A model generated the notes under the pieces. That model had not been told where the DNA came from, made no database searches, and saw nothing but the letters and a program-made list of their open reading frames with translations. A stretch of 64,000 nt of DNA, taken from Robertmurraya siralis (GTDB taxonomy: Bacteria; Bacillota; Bacilli; Bacillales; Cytobacillaceae). Shown here in pieces: positions 1-9,256 of the stretch (its first letter is position 1; every line of letters begins with the position of its first letter). Made by a program: the position numbers and the translations under genes. The DNA is taken from NCBI RefSeq assembly GCF_005502275.1, contig NZ_SWLZ01000012.1, positions 1 through 64,000 on the forward strand, read 5' to 3'.

Positions 1-116
1 ATTCTATAATCATGAAAGATATCAAAAACGATTAAACGGCCTTAGCCCTATGGAATATAGAGCTAAAGCCGCTTAGATCATTTTTATTATTTCCACTGTC
101 TACTTGACAGGGTGCA
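1..116 (+). mobile_element. 3' end of an IS3-family (IS150-group) insertion sequence, cut by the window edge
   Basis: Bases 2-76 read in one frame as the last 24 codons of an IS3-family transposase, including NHERYQKRLNGLSPMEYR, the usual C-terminal signature of the rve integrase domain, followed by TAG. The next 40 bases, ending near ...ACTTGACAGGGTGCA, look like the terminal inverted repeat (reverse complement TGCACCCTGTCAAGT). The rest of the element lies left of the window, so completeness cannot be judged. The family call rests on the protein tail; the exact right end is inferred. Confidence 0.75.
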
Positions 117-154
117 GATCAATTTACCTCTCGATGCCTTTTTGCCGACATTCT

Positions 155-178
155 AAAAGAGAGTCTCTACTCTCTTTT
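155..178 (-). terminator. Hairpin terminator after ppiB
   Basis: A 10-bp perfect stem, AAAAGAGAGT / ACTCTCTTTT, with a 4-nt loop directly follows the ppiB stop codon on the minus strand. The T-run is part of the stem, so it is only a moderate intrinsic terminator. Confidence 0.55.
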
Positions 179-179
179 T

Positions 180-617
180 TTATGCATCAAATACTTCAAC
201 TTTCTCCATCACATCGCCTTGTTTATGGTTAAGAACGGTTTCCATTCCGGAAGTCACCTTGCCAAAAACAGTGTGGACGCCATTTAAATGCGGCTGTGGT
301 TCGTGAACAATGAAGAATTGACTTCCACCAGTGTCTTTGCCTGCATGAGCCATTGATAAGGATCCTACCTCATGTTTATGTGGGTTCCCAGCAGTTTCAC
401 ATTTTATTGTATATCCTGGTCCACCTGTTCCGTTTCCAACTGGGCAACCACCTTGGCTAACAAAACCAGGGATGACACGGTGGAAAGTTAAGCCATTATA
501 AAAGCCTTCATTTGCCAGCTTTTCAAAATTGGCTACCGTTCCCGGTGCTTCATTAGGGTATAATTCAAATTCAATTTTCTTTCCATCTTGCATTTGTATG
601 TATCCTTTTTTTGTCAT
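180..617 (-). CDS. ppiB: Peptidyl-prolyl cis-trans isomerase, cyclophilin type (PpiB)
   Basis: This cytoplasmic cyclophilin catalyses cis-trans isomerisation of Xaa-Pro bonds during protein folding. The 145-residue product is a single cyclophilin domain of the usual bacterial length, with the catalytic segment FHRVIPGF at residues 45-52, then [25 protein letters not shown] and [12 protein letters not shown]. It closely resembles B. subtilis PpiB. I chose the ATG at 617 because GGAG lies 8 nt upstream; a GTG three codons earlier is in frame but overlaps the ribosome site. It is a single-gene unit with a hairpin after it. No signal peptide is seen. Confidence 0.95.
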   Translation of the reverse strand: MTKKGYIQMQDGKKIEFELYPNEAPGTVANFEKLANEGFYNGLTFHRVIPGFVSQGGCPVGNGTGGPGYTIKCETAGNPHKHEVGSLSMAHAGKDTGGSQFFIVHEPQPHLNGVHTVFGKVTSGMETVLNHKQGDVMEKVEVFDA

Positions 618-748
618 CTCGACCACTCCTTTATCTAAATGAATCAGTCTTTATCATACATGAAGTTAATAAGAAAGAAAAGCAAAGGGCTTGTTTACGT
701 GCATGAAAACCAGCCCTTTTAGTAAGAACTGGTTCCATTTTATAATCC

Positions 749-2107
749 TTATTTTACATAAATTGTTTCTGTCTTTTGAAAGCGGGAGATGACTCCTGTT
801 ATAACCATTGTAATGACGACTGGAATAAGCCAGCCTAGCCCGTGCTCATAGAAAGGCAATGTTTGTTTATAAAAGGAGATAATCGGTTCCATCCATCTAA
901 AATAGGAAATTTCAAGTGAATCACATAATGTTTTAAAGCCATCTATAATGCTAATTAAAAAGGCAACTACTGTTGCTGCTACATACACTAATCTCGCATG
1001 ATTAAAGAATGGTGAAACGAAAGTTAACATCATAAGTGTAATGGCAAGTGGATATAAAAACATCAATACTGGAATGGAGAATGTAATGATATTTGCTAAT
1101 CCAAAGTTGGCAATAACAAACGAAAATAGAGAGAAAATAATCACAAATACTTGATAGCTAACTTTTGGCAGCAACGTATGAAAGTATTCTCCACAAGCTG
1201 TTATTAACCCAATGCTGGTTGTTAAACATGCAAGTGTGATCAAAATAGCGAGCATCAATGAACCAAATGAGCCAAAATAGTACGAAGAAGCATTGCTTAA
1301 TACTGGTCCGCCTGTTTCAAATAACCCAAAACGCTCTGTCGTGGTAGCTCCTAAATAGGTGATGCCGACATAGATTAATGCCAGCAAGGAAACTGCTACA
1401 AGCCCCGTTTTAATGGTAGCCGTTAAAATTTCTCCTTTCGAAGTCACACCTAATGCACGAATCGCATTAATAACAATAATTCCAAAAACGAGTGAAGCAA
1501 GGGCATCCATTGTATTGTAACCTTCGAGAAAGCCTTTGCTAAATGCCCCATTTTTGTATGCGTCTTGAGGTGCTTCAAAAGAGCCGATTGGGTTTACGAT
1601 CGACATTAGCAATAATACAAATAGTAAAATAATAATTCCTGGTGATAATATTTTTCCAACTCGGTCTACTATTTTCGCTGGATTTAATGATAACCACAAT
1701 GTAATTCCAAAGAAAATAAGTGTGAAAATAAAGAGTCCAAATTGTGAAAATTTTTCTCCCACAAAAGGAGAAATTCCAATATCAAATGCAACAGTACCGG
1801 TCCGCGGTGTTGCAAAGAAGGGTCCAATTGTTAAGTACAATAATGAAGTAAAAAATACTCCATATGTCGGATGAACACGACTTGCTAAATCCTGTAAATT
1901 GGAACTTCCAGAAAAGCCCATTGCTAAAATCCCGAGCAAGGGAAGTCCGACACCAGTAGTTAAAAAGCCAATGACGGCTGGCCAAAAGTTTGTCCCAGCA
2001 TTCTGCCCGAGCTGTGCCGGAAAAATTAAGTTCCCTGCTCCGAAAAATAGAGCAAATAGCATAACTCCTATGACAGAATAAGATGAAAAAGAAAGTTTGT
2101 TCTTCAT
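749..2107 (-). CDS. brnQ: Branched-chain amino acid Na+ (or H+) symporter, BrnQ family
   Basis: LIVCS-family carrier taking up leucine, isoleucine and valine across the cytoplasmic membrane with a cation. The 452-residue protein is almost wholly hydrophobic, with about 12 predicted membrane segments, and begins with the family hallmark FALFFGAGNLIFPAQLGQ close to the N-terminus. The ATG at 2107 is chosen because AAGGAG lies just upstream; the frame stays open for 24 more codons to a TTG, but that extension has no ribosome site and no family similarity. The gene stands alone. Substrate preference within the family cannot be read from sequence. Confidence 0.92.
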   Translation of the reverse strand: MKNKLSFSSYSVIGVMLFALFFGAGNLIFPAQLGQNAGTNFWPAVIGFLTTGVGLPLLGILAMGFSGSSNLQDLASRVHPTYGVFFTSLLYLTIGPFFATPRTGTVAFDIGISPFVGEKFSQFGLFIFTLIFFGITLWLSLNPAKIVDRVGKILSPGIIILLFVLLLMSIVNPIGSFEAPQDAYKNGAFSKGFLEGYNTMDALASLVFGIIVINAIRALGVTSKGEILTATIKTGLVAVSLLALIYVGITYLGATTTERFGLFETGGPVLSNASSYYFGSFGSLMLAILITLACLTTSIGLITACGEYFHTLLPKVSYQVFVIIFSLFSFVIANFGLANIITFSIPVLMFLYPLAITLMMLTFVSPFFNHARLVYVAATVVAFLISIIDGFKTLCDSLEISYFRWMEPIISFYKQTLPFYEHGLGWLIPVVITMVITGVISRFQKTETIYVK

Positions 2108-2373
2108 AAAAAAACTACTCCTTAGACGATAAAAATAATCAACAAAAGCTATCATACAACTATTTTTCTGAAAAAACAATAATATTTTCTGGAATTGCGT
2201 AAATTTTTAAGAAAATTTCACAATTTCTTACTTTATCACTCTTTTAATAATACATTTATTATAATCATGAGGTTGCAAAATTATATATCTCGATAATAAT
2301 TTTGTTAATATTTAAAATTTACTTGAAACTTTTTTTCATTTCAATCGTCTGTGCTTATAATGAGGTGAACAAT

Positions 2374-3060
2374 GTGAAGAAAAAAACAAGAATCATTCTT
2401 TTATTTATTTTCTTACTCTCCATTATTGTCTTCTTTCGAAAAGGAATTATTCTTGATTATCTCGGGGTTCACTGGGAGAATCCATTTATACAGAAGGTTG
2501 AAATTCCAGCTGCATATGCTAAAGTCGATAGAAATGAGAATCAGATACCAGATCCAATCGATATTGTTGAAGCAGCACGAAAAGAGGTTGAGCAGCGAAC
2601 CCGTTATGAAAGCAATTATTATGATGGTGGCTATCCCCCGGATGATGAAGGGGTGTGTACAGATGTGATCTGGCGTGGATTATTGGGGGCAAATATTAAT
2701 TTGAAGGATGTCATGGATGCCGATATTGCGACTAACACGGATTTGTATCCTCGTGTAGGAGGGGCACCTGATCCAAATATCGATTTCCGTCGAGTACCTA
2801 ATCAATATGTCTTTTTTGAAAGGTATGCTGAGAGCCTAACTACCGATTTAGTACCAGGAGATGTGGAAAATTTGAAAGAGTGGCAACCAGGCGATATTGT
2901 CGTATTTCTAGATGGATATCATCATGTAGGAATTGTTTCTGACAAACGTGCTGCAGACGGTACTCCCTATCTTATTCATAATAACCCACCCTTTGCTGCG
3001 GAAGTCAAATTAACTTCATTTAAGACGCCTATTGCCGGACATTATCGCTGGAAATATTAA
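2374..3060 (+). CDS. DUF1287 family exported or membrane-anchored protein
   Basis: The 228-residue product has one hydrophobic segment at residues 7-22 that would act as an uncleaved signal anchor, placing the rest outside the cell. The outer part matches the DUF1287 family (YijF-like), with an NlpC/P60-like pattern: DEGVCTDVIWRGL (Cys95), WQPGDIVVFLDGYHHVGIVSD (His183/184) and IHNNPP. Such a Cys-His pair suggests a hydrolase or transpeptidase acting on the envelope, but no substrate is established. Start: GTG at 2374 with GAGGTG 6-9 nt upstream; the frame is open to an ATG 24 codons earlier without a ribosome site. Confidence 0.8.
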   Translation: MKKKTRIILLFIFLLSIIVFFRKGIILDYLGVHWENPFIQKVEIPAAYAKVDRNENQIPDPIDIVEAARKEVEQRTRYESNYYDGGYPPDDEGVCTDVIWRGLLGANINLKDVMDADIATNTDLYPRVGGAPDPNIDFRRVPNQYVFFERYAESLTTDLVPGDVENLKEWQPGDIVVFLDGYHHVGIVSDKRAADGTPYLIHNNPPFAAEVKLTSFKTPIAGHYRWKY

Positions 3061-3070
3061 TGCGTTCCTA

Positions 3071-3115
3071 AAACAAACCTAGTCTGAAGCTGTAGCCTTC
3101 AGACTAGGTTTGTTT
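3071..3115. terminator. Bidirectional terminator
   Basis: A 19-bp perfect stem (AAACAAACCTAGTCTGAAG and its complement) with a 7-nt loop sits between two convergent genes. It has A-rich and T-rich flanks on both sides and overlaps the 3' end of the minus-strand gene. Confidence 0.9.
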
Positions 3116-3826
3116 ATTTAAGCTTGTGTAGTAGCTGACAGCTTCGGGGAAATTTGCTAACTCCTTTTTTCCTAGTTCACTAAGATCATAGACTCCTCTT
3201 GCAATCCTTCTGAACCAGCCGTAATGGTTTTGAGATAAAATCGATAGCGTCTTATCTCCAGTTCCCAATTGTCGAAGCTTTTTTGGTGATAATGGTCCGT
3301 ATTGAAGGAAACAAGTGGCAATCTGAATACAATTTTCCTTATAGGCGGTCATGATTTTTATCTGATTGCTCCCACCAATATTATCGTTTATATTTCGACC
3401 TTTAATTTCATCAAATAGCTTTTGACGTTTTCTTTTATAACTTTGAATACTATATTTTCGATCATATGGTCCAGGTTCTAAAATCACTTCAAGTTTAGTA
3501 GTGGATTTTAAAAATGTAACCATAATTAAGCCTAGCTCTAACCTCTTCAACAGATGGCACATATCATGCCATTTTTTTGAATTTCGTTTGAAACGCGGTT
3601 TTGGAATGGCAACGTACACTTGATCCGTAAGACGTTGCCGGTTTGTTGCTTGAATTAGTAAGTCACTGTTGAAGTGTAATTTTAATTCGATAATAATCAA
3701 TTCATCCGCTTTAACGGCAACGACATCACAGTCGTTCACCTCTCCATATACTTCATAGTTCAGTTTAGAAAAATATTTTTTAACTGGTGGAAATAAATCT
3801 TTTTCATATTTCTTCTCTTTGTTCAT
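3104..3826 (-). CDS. DUF2161 family, putative PD-(D/E)XK-type nuclease or phosphodiesterase
   Basis: The 240-residue protein matches the DUF2161 family, annotated by fold as PD-(D/E)XK. The core reads CDVVAVKADELIIIELKLHF, where the Asp and the E-L-K triad fit the metal-binding active site of this superfamily. The C-terminal third (about 165-235) looks like a winged-helix segment (GPLSPKKLRQLG...GVYDLSELGKKEL). Start ATG at 3826 has GAGGGG upstream; the frame stays open to 3865. It is a lone gene converging on the DUF1287 gene with a shared terminator. The biological role is unknown, and nuclease activity is inferred from the motif only. Confidence 0.8.
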   Translation of the reverse strand: MNKEKKYEKDLFPPVKKYFSKLNYEVYGEVNDCDVVAVKADELIIIELKLHFNSDLLIQATNRQRLTDQVYVAIPKPRFKRNSKKWHDMCHLLKRLELGLIMVTFLKSTTKLEVILEPGPYDRKYSIQSYKRKRQKLFDEIKGRNINDNIGGSNQIKIMTAYKENCIQIATCFLQYGPLSPKKLRQLGTGDKTLSILSQNHYGWFRRIARGVYDLSELGKKELANFPEAVSYYTSLNKQT

Positions 3827-3923
3827 CACTAAACCCCTCATACTTTCTGAAGGTAAGTATAACATGAATTATTTAAAAGGAAGTGACCTTATATATACTT
3901 TCCAGCAGTAACAAGCCATTATT

Positions 3924-5714
3924 TTATAGAGATGAAAATTCTTCAACTAGTTCCTTAAACTTGGCCAAAGAATTCTTGATTGGTTCTGGCGAAGTTAAAT
4001 CGACTCCCGTTTTCTTTAACAGCTCAAGCGGATAATCGGAGCTTCCACTCTTTAAAAACTCTAAATAGTTGTATAAAGTTTCTTCATTACCTTTTAGAAG
4101 ATTCGTCGCAATTTGAATTGCTGATGCAAATCCTGTTGCGTACTTATATACGTAGAATGGTCGATAAAAATGTGGGATTCTTGCCCATCCGTATTTCATC
4201 TCTTCATCGGCAACGATAGTATCACCATAATATTCTCTTAATAAAGTTTCATAGATGGTATTAAAAACTTCAACATTTAATGGCTCCCCTTGTTCAGCTC
4301 TTTCGTGTGTTAATTTTTCGAATTCAGCAAACATGACTTGTGTGAAGAATGTCCCTCTAAATTTATCAATGAAATGATTAAGCAAATGACGTTGTACTTT
4401 TTCATTTTCTTCGTTATCTAACAAATAATTGATAAGCAACACTTCATTGACCGTTGAAGCTACTTCTGCAACGAAAATACTGTAGCGAGCTGTAATTTGT
4501 GGTTGGTATTGAGAACTTAGTTGACTGTGTACGCCATGGCCGCATTCATGGACTAACGTAAATAAACTATCGAGATCATCTTGATGATTCAAGAGAATAA
4601 ACGGATGCACGCCATAGACGCCAAGATTATAGGCGCCTGAACGTTTCCCTGGAGTTTCTCTGACATCAAAATAGCGCGCCTTTTTGAAGTCCTTTAATGT
4701 ATTTACATAATCCTCACCTAGTGGAGCTAATGCTCTTAGCATAATATCATATGCTTTATCATAAGGGATAACCTGCTTTACACCACTGACAAGAGGAACA
4801 TTCATATCATACTGTCTTAATTCATCGAGCCCAAGCTTTTCTTTACGAAATTCTGAGTATTGATGCAATGGTGCAATATGCTTCTTGGTCGCCATGATTA
4901 AGTTTTCGTACACTTCTTTTGGAACGTTATCTGCAAATAAGCCTTTTTCAAGTGCAGATGGGTAGTTGCGAATTTTTGAAGTGGTTACATTATTTTTAAT
5001 TGCCGCAGCCAAGGTTGAAGCGATTGAATTTTTCATCTGGAGATATGGTTTGTAATAAGCTTTATAGGCTTCCTTTCTCTTATCCCGATTTTCATCCTCG
5101 ATTAATTTCGAGTACATTCCTCTTGTAAGCTCAACCTTTTCCCCACTTTCATTTGTCACCTCTCCAAACTTAATATCAGCATTATTGATCATCGCATAAG
5201 TATTGGCTGGTGCTGATAAGGCTTCCCCAAATTGAGACATGAGCGCTTCTTGTTCCTTGCTCAATACATGCTTTTTGTATCGAAATGATTCAAAAAGGTC
5301 TTTCTCAAAATAAGTTAATCCTTTCTCCTCAGCTATATATTTTTTTAAGGTATGTTCATCTAAGCTTAGCAAAAAAGGGAGAAAGAAAGATGTAGCTGAA
5401 CTAATCTTTACACTTAATGCTCTTGCACGTTCCAATAATGATTGGGAAGTTGTATCACGAGTATCCTCATCAACCTTTAGCATTGCATAGGCAAAGAGGT
5501 GATTAAATTTATAGGACAGTTTCTCTTGAGTTGTTAAAAATTGATATAACTGAATTCCGTTGTGTATAGCTCCATCAAAAGTTTTTAATTCATTTGCCAG
5601 CAATTCTATCATTTTTAAATCTTCTTCCCACTTTTGAAGATTTATGTAAAGGTCCTCTAAATTCCATTTTTCCTTTAAGGGAACTTCTTCGCGTGATTTG
5701 TAAGTTATTGTCAT
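3924..5714 (-). CDS. pepF: Oligoendopeptidase F (M3 family zinc metallopeptidase)
   Basis: Cytoplasmic zinc peptidase that cuts short peptides. The 596-residue product has the length of PepF and carries the M3 zinc motif HECGHGVHS near residue 390, preceded by NHQDDLDSLFTLV and followed by the conserved ARYSIFVAEVAST segment that supplies the third ligand (Glu). The ATG at 5714 has AAGGAGTG upstream. The open frame reaches 48 codons further, but that stretch belongs to a decayed remnant upstream. No signal peptide is seen. Confidence 0.93.
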   Translation of the reverse strand: MTITYKSREEVPLKEKWNLEDLYINLQKWEEDLKMIELLANELKTFDGAIHNGIQLYQFLTTQEKLSYKFNHLFAYAMLKVDEDTRDTTSQSLLERARALSVKISSATSFFLPFLLSLDEHTLKKYIAEEKGLTYFEKDLFESFRYKKHVLSKEQEALMSQFGEALSAPANTYAMINNADIKFGEVTNESGEKVELTRGMYSKLIEDENRDKRKEAYKAYYKPYLQMKNSIASTLAAAIKNNVTTSKIRNYPSALEKGLFADNVPKEVYENLIMATKKHIAPLHQYSEFRKEKLGLDELRQYDMNVPLVSGVKQVIPYDKAYDIMLRALAPLGEDYVNTLKDFKKARYFDVRETPGKRSGAYNLGVYGVHPFILLNHQDDLDSLFTLVHECGHGVHSQLSSQYQPQITARYSIFVAEVASTVNEVLLINYLLDNEENEKVQRHLLNHFIDKFRGTFFTQVMFAEFEKLTHERAEQGEPLNVEVFNTIYETLLREYYGDTIVADEEMKYGWARIPHFYRPFYVYKYATGFASAIQIATNLLKGNEETLYNYLEFLKSGSSDYPLELLKKTGVDLTSPEPIKNSLAKFKELVEEFSSL

Positions 5715-5728
5715 AGTTGCACTCCTTC

Positions 5729-5985
5729 TTAATTTAACTGATCTGGGTCCATTTGGACAAAAGACTTTTCCGTTTTGATAAAAGTAAGAGACGTATATAC
5801 CTCTATTTTCTTTTCTGTCAACCATTGGCGATCTGAAATGCCTAACATTTTTTAGCAATTACAGCAGCATCTCTCATCGTTTTATAAGCAATCTCTGTTT
5901 TTTCCTCCTGCTACATAAATTTCTTTTACTTCCGGTGATACATTTGATTCCTCGTGAAAAGTTCATGACCTAATTTCATTCCCTC
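5729..5985 (-). pseudogene. Decayed gene remnant upstream of pepF, several frameshifts
   Basis: Three neighbouring minus-strand frames give protein-like pieces that join end to end: NVSPEVKEIYVAGGKN, then TEIAYKTMRDAAVIAKK, then LGISDRQWLTEKKIEVYTSL and a short tail ending MDPDQLN before TAA at 5729. Stops or frameshifts separate each piece, so this is a dead gene of about 85 codons. An intact-looking GGAGGGAATG ribosome site lies near 5985. I do not recognise the family. Confidence 0.45.
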
Positions 5986-5997
5986 CAAATATGCAGT

Positions 5998-6501
5998 TTA
6001 TTTTTTTTTCGAAATGACATTTTCAATTGGGATGAGAATTTCAAAATGTGGATCTGACAAGTCTCTATCACGCGGGTATCTTTCATGTTTAATCGGTAAT
6101 GGGTCGTAATAGGTTTTACTTGCATCAACATACGGGATATAGTTCATTTTGCTAATCCAAATTCCGATTTCCGAATAGCTTTGCCCTATATTCTCTCCTT
6201 TATCGTGATGTGTGGTGACATATGTGAGTTCAGGAACATAGAATTCCACCATCCCAGGTGGTATTTCCTCAAACTCGTTTACTTCAAAAAGGGAGTAATG
6301 GACAAAACCGTCTGGTCTTAAATGATAAGATAAACCAAGCTGTGTGTTGCGATCAAGTGGATTTTTTAACTCGTCTATTCGTAGAGTCATTTCATTGATT
6401 ACTTCCTTTAATTGTGCCACTTCGCTGTATGCACCTTCCCATTTCAGGCCAATGGCCCGATACGCAGGTAACTTCTTGACAATATAGCGGGATGATTCCA
6501 A
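5998..6501 (-). CDS. GyrI-like / AraC effector-binding domain protein
   Basis: A 167-residue stand-alone GyrI-like domain (SOUL-type small-molecule binding fold), a family that binds drugs or other small ligands and in some members inhibits gyrase. Visible features are the opening KKLPAYRAIGLKWEG, the central FVHYSLFEVNEFEEIPPGMVEFYVP, and the C-terminal Y-x-P-L-P-I-K-H segment ending in a typical FEILIPIE strand. There is no DNA-binding domain. Start TTG at 6501 has AGAGGTG upstream. Ligand unknown. Confidence 0.72.
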   Translation of the reverse strand: MESSRYIVKKLPAYRAIGLKWEGAYSEVAQLKEVINEMTLRIDELKNPLDRNTQLGLSYHLRPDGFVHYSLFEVNEFEEIPPGMVEFYVPELTYVTTHHDKGENIGQSYSEIGIWISKMNYIPYVDASKTYYDPLPIKHERYPRDRDLSDPHFEILIPIENVISKKK

Positions 6502-6634
6502 TTATCATACACCTCTTTATAATTTATTAACATTTAATTCTTCTATGATTACGAAAATTCCTTCTATTTTTGGAAGGAATTCAATGAAGCGATCACGTAT
6601 TTTATTCAATAACATAAATATGGGGGAATGAAAG

Positions 6635-7093
6635 TTGAAAAAAAGACATGAAGTTTTATTTAATCAATTAGAAGCATATCGTTCTTTAACTTTAAAAACT
6701 ATTGAAAACATTAGCGAAGAGCAAGCTGAACTTATTCCAAATGGGTTTAACAACAATATTCGTTGGAATTTAGGGCATCTCTATTTAGACCAATATCTTT
6801 GGATTCAGGCAGTAACGAAGGAAAAAGTGAATCTACCCGAAGTTTTTCAGAGGTCGTTCGGTTTCCGCACATCGCCCAGCGATTTTACAGCGGAAACTCC
6901 GAGTACACAGGAGTTAAAAACACTTTTAAAAAACCAGCCTAGCGAAATCAAAAAACTCTTTGGCGAAAGATTAGAAGAGGAATTTGAACCTACAGATATG
7001 GGGATGTATACTATTGAACAGGTGCTCATCCGCACAATTTTCCACGAAGGAATACATTTTCAAGCCATTCTAGATATTAAGAAATTTCTATAA
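6635..7093 (+). CDS. DinB-like (DUF664) four-helix metalloprotein
   Basis: The 152-residue protein has the DinB/YfiT helical-bundle layout: the motif NLGHLYLDQYLW in helix 2 and FHEGIHFQAI in the last helix supply three His residues for a divalent metal. DinB proteins in Bacillus include thiol S-transferases, but the substrate here is unknown. Start is TTG at 6635 behind GGGGGAATG. The gene is single and followed by a clear terminator. A second DinB-like gene lies at 56253. Confidence 0.8.
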   Translation: MKKRHEVLFNQLEAYRSLTLKTIENISEEQAELIPNGFNNNIRWNLGHLYLDQYLWIQAVTKEKVNLPEVFQRSFGFRTSPSDFTAETPSTQELKTLLKNQPSEIKKLFGERLEEEFEPTDMGMYTIEQVLIRTIFHEGIHFQAILDIKKFL

Positions 7094-7095
7094 TT

Positions 7096-7134
7096 GTTTA
7101 AAAGCCGCCAACTTATGTTGAACGGCTTTTAAAC
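7096..7134 (+). terminator. Terminator after DinB-like gene
   Basis: Perfect 12-bp arms, GTTTAAAAGCCG and CGGCTTTTAAAC, follow the stop codon at once; the loop itself can pair further (CAAC/GTTG). A short T-run sits in the 3' arm. Confidence 0.8.
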
Positions 7135-7278
7135 ATTTCTTTATTATTGTCGTTCACTCTTTAAATGAGTGCATCGATGGTTATTATCATAGGTTTCCAT
7201 TACGCCAGAATAAGCCTTGTCTCGATGGATATTGCGAAACTATCACTGTTGCGAAGCTCATTCCTGCACTATTGATCT

Positions 7279-8148
7279 CTAACTTAATGACTTTTGTTGC
7301 GATTCTGACTGTTTTTGGATTAACACTTGATGCGGGAGTGGGATTTCAATTCCATGTGCATCGAAAGCCTCTTTAATAGCTTTTCTTAATTGTCTTTCGA
7401 TTGCCCATTGTTCACCGTTCACTGTTTTTGCAATGACGCGAATGACAACCTCTGAGGTACCGAACGCTTGTACACCAAGAACATTTGGTCCCTCAAGGAT
7501 TGTTGAGGTTTGTTTAGCAACTCGCTCACATGCCTGCTGCATAACATCAATGGCATGATCGATATCATCCTCATAGGAAATACCGATATCGACTAGCGCG
7601 CGCATATTCCCCCTTGAATGATTGCTTAAACTTGTTATTTCTCGATTTGGAATAAAGTGCAGTGTCCCATCGAAGCCTCGAATTTGCGTTGTTCTAAGCC
7701 CCACTGCTTCGACAATGCCGTCAAAGTTTCCGACCGTGACATAATCATTAACATCAATCTGTTTTTCAAGTAAAAGAAAAAATCCGGTTACAACATCACT
7801 AACCAGTCCTTGGGCACCGAAACCGACAGCTAGGCCGACAATCCCGGCTCCAGCGATTAAACTTGCAACCGGTATTCCGAGAACGCTAAATAGAGTGGCA
7901 GCAAGGATAAAAACTAATGCATATGAAAAAATATTCTCTGCCAAGCGATGTAATGTTAAGGCTCTTCCTTCGGTTATATCTTGGCGGTGCAATATATTAT
8001 TAAATGTCCGATCAAGAATTTTACGGCCAATCCGTCTAATAATCCAGTAGGCGAAAAGTATCCCAATTACTTTAAGTGTAATTACTCCGCCTTTAATCAG
8101 CAGATTTTCCCAATCGAAATTTGTAATGAAGTTTTCTAATTTAAACAT
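7279..8148 (-). CDS. Small-conductance mechanosensitive channel (MscS family)
   Basis: Membrane channel that opens on hypo-osmotic stress to release solutes. The 289-residue protein has three hydrophobic segments in its first 120 residues; the third is the glycine/alanine-rich pore helix ASLIAGAGIVGLAVGFGAQGLVSDVVTGFFLL. The MscS beta domain follows (VNDYVTVGNFDGIVEAVGLRTT...IPNREI), then an alpha/beta C-terminal domain. The ATG at 8148 has AAAGGATG upstream; nine upstream codons in frame are ignored. Single gene. Confidence 0.92.
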   Translation of the reverse strand: MFKLENFITNFDWENLLIKGGVITLKVIGILFAYWIIRRIGRKILDRTFNNILHRQDITEGRALTLHRLAENIFSYALVFILAATLFSVLGIPVASLIAGAGIVGLAVGFGAQGLVSDVVTGFFLLLEKQIDVNDYVTVGNFDGIVEAVGLRTTQIRGFDGTLHFIPNREITSLSNHSRGNMRALVDIGISYEDDIDHAIDVMQQACERVAKQTSTILEGPNVLGVQAFGTSEVVIRVIAKTVNGEQWAIERQLRKAIKEAFDAHGIEIPLPHQVLIQKQSESQQKSLS

Positions 8149-8466
8149 AAAGACATCCTTTCTTTTCTTAAACAATCTCTCTGTTATCTGATGTTGTTGG
8201 CTTTTTAGTTTGATTGATGAAAATCGAGCCTTCTCATATTTAATGTCGCCCCTTCTCCCAGCATGGATATGTCGGAGATCTACGATAAAATGAAGTTAAA
8301 AAACAAACGGTTTATACTAGTTTGAAATTCTGTTAAATTGACTTTGTTATTTGTCGGTCTTGAATTTTGGTTCTTTTTCTCCAACTGTTTCGTGGAACTG
8401 AAATTCTTGTAAATCCTCTCTTTCGCAAGAAATGTAACAGTATTTTTAATAAATCCTCAAAAATAA
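8149..8466. other. Intergenic region without recognisable gene
   Basis: About 320 bases between the mscS start and the hairpin after the next gene. I see no open frame with a ribosome site, no riboswitch fold and no repeat; it is likely to hold the mscS promoter, which I could not assign. Confidence 0.5.
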
Positions 8467-8491
8467 AAGATGAAACCTGTTGATTTCATCT
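8467..8491 (-). terminator. Hairpin terminator overlapping the stop of the 64-codon gene
   Basis: AGATGAAA and TTTCATCT form an 8-bp stem around an 8-nt loop at the end of the minus-strand gene, with T-rich sequence following on that strand. Confidence 0.45.
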
Positions 8492-8680
8492 ACGTTTATT
8501 TTCTTCATTCTCAGGAAATAAAAAATAGGAAATAATTCCTGAAAAAATAACGGCACCGAATGTAATCAACATTCGAATGGAAAGATCAATTTCGGAATAG
8601 CCTGTTTGCAGCATATAAATTGATGCTATGCCAACAATAACCATTATTGGAACGATAAAAGTGACTCTTTTGGATTTCAA
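8486..8680 (-). CDS. Small membrane protein of unknown function
   Basis: The 64-residue product has two membrane segments, at about 7-24 and 35-55, and a charged tail (FPENEENKRR). Nothing identifies a family. Start is TTG at 8680 with GGGG about 12 nt upstream, so the start is only moderately supported. It lies head-to-tail with the 115-residue gene upstream, separated by about 50 bases. Confidence 0.5.
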   Translation of the reverse strand: MKSKRVTFIVPIMVIVGIASIYMLQTGYSEIDLSIRMLITFGAVIFSGIISYFLFPENEENKRR

Positions 8681-8733
8681 GATCGTTTTTCCCCTTTTTC
8701 AGCATTATCTCTTTCTATTATAGCGGTCTAGCA

Positions 8734-9081
8734 TCAGTTGGTAAAATGGAAGGATTCATAAAAATGCTTCAATATATGGATTCTTGCAGAGTAAATAAAG
8801 AGGTCATCTAAGTTATTTTCTACATATTCAGCAATATTTTCGAGTGCTTTGCAAGCTCTAAAAATTAATAATTCAGATTGTTCCTTTTGCCAATTAAATT
8901 GATTAAGCCGAACAATTTCTTCCCCTAATAATTGTATACGATATTCTTCTATGATGTTTTTAAGGCGAAATAGTTTATGGTGATCAGATAGATTATTGAT
9001 GTTTTCACTATTGCGAACATACTGAGCAAAATGAATTAAATTTTCTCCAAATAGAGTTGCTCGCTCTTGTTCAAATTTCAA
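8734..9081 (-). CDS. Hypothetical helical protein
   Basis: The 115-residue, soluble, predicted all-helical protein starts with TTG at 9081 behind a strong GAGGAGGG site 9 nt upstream, which supports it as a real gene. It contains no motif I recognise. It has an acidic/aromatic character, with repeated LIHFAQY-like amphipathic segments. It is divergent from the coat-like genes. Confidence 0.55.
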   Translation of the reverse strand: MKFEQERATLFGENLIHFAQYVRNSENINNLSDHHKLFRLKNIIEEYRIQLLGEEIVRLNQFNWQKEQSELLIFRACKALENIAEYVENNLDDLFIYSARIHILKHFYESFHFTN

Positions 9082-9211
9082 TTATTGTCCCTCCTCACAT
9101 TACTGTTTTCTACCGTAAATGTATGTGAATTTGTCGATTTTTAGAAGATGCTTTGAACGATGAATATCCGATTTATTTCGTGGAAACCTAGGGATGAGGA
9201 GGTGTACATAA

Positions 9212-9256
9212 TTGAAGAAAAAAAATAAACGATGGATCAAGTTTTTCAAGGCTTAA
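9212..9256 (+). CDS. Possible 14-residue basic peptide (or start of a frameshifted gene)
   Basis: A TTG at 9212 follows a strong GAGGAGGTG site by a normal distance and opens a frame encoding MKKKNKRWIKFFKA before TAA. The peptide is highly basic and amphipathic. It overlaps, in another frame, an open stretch (9232-9363) that runs into the next gene. It could be a leader peptide, a small functional peptide, or the true N-terminus of the next gene broken by an indel. Confidence 0.3.
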   Translation: MKKKNKRWIKFFKA

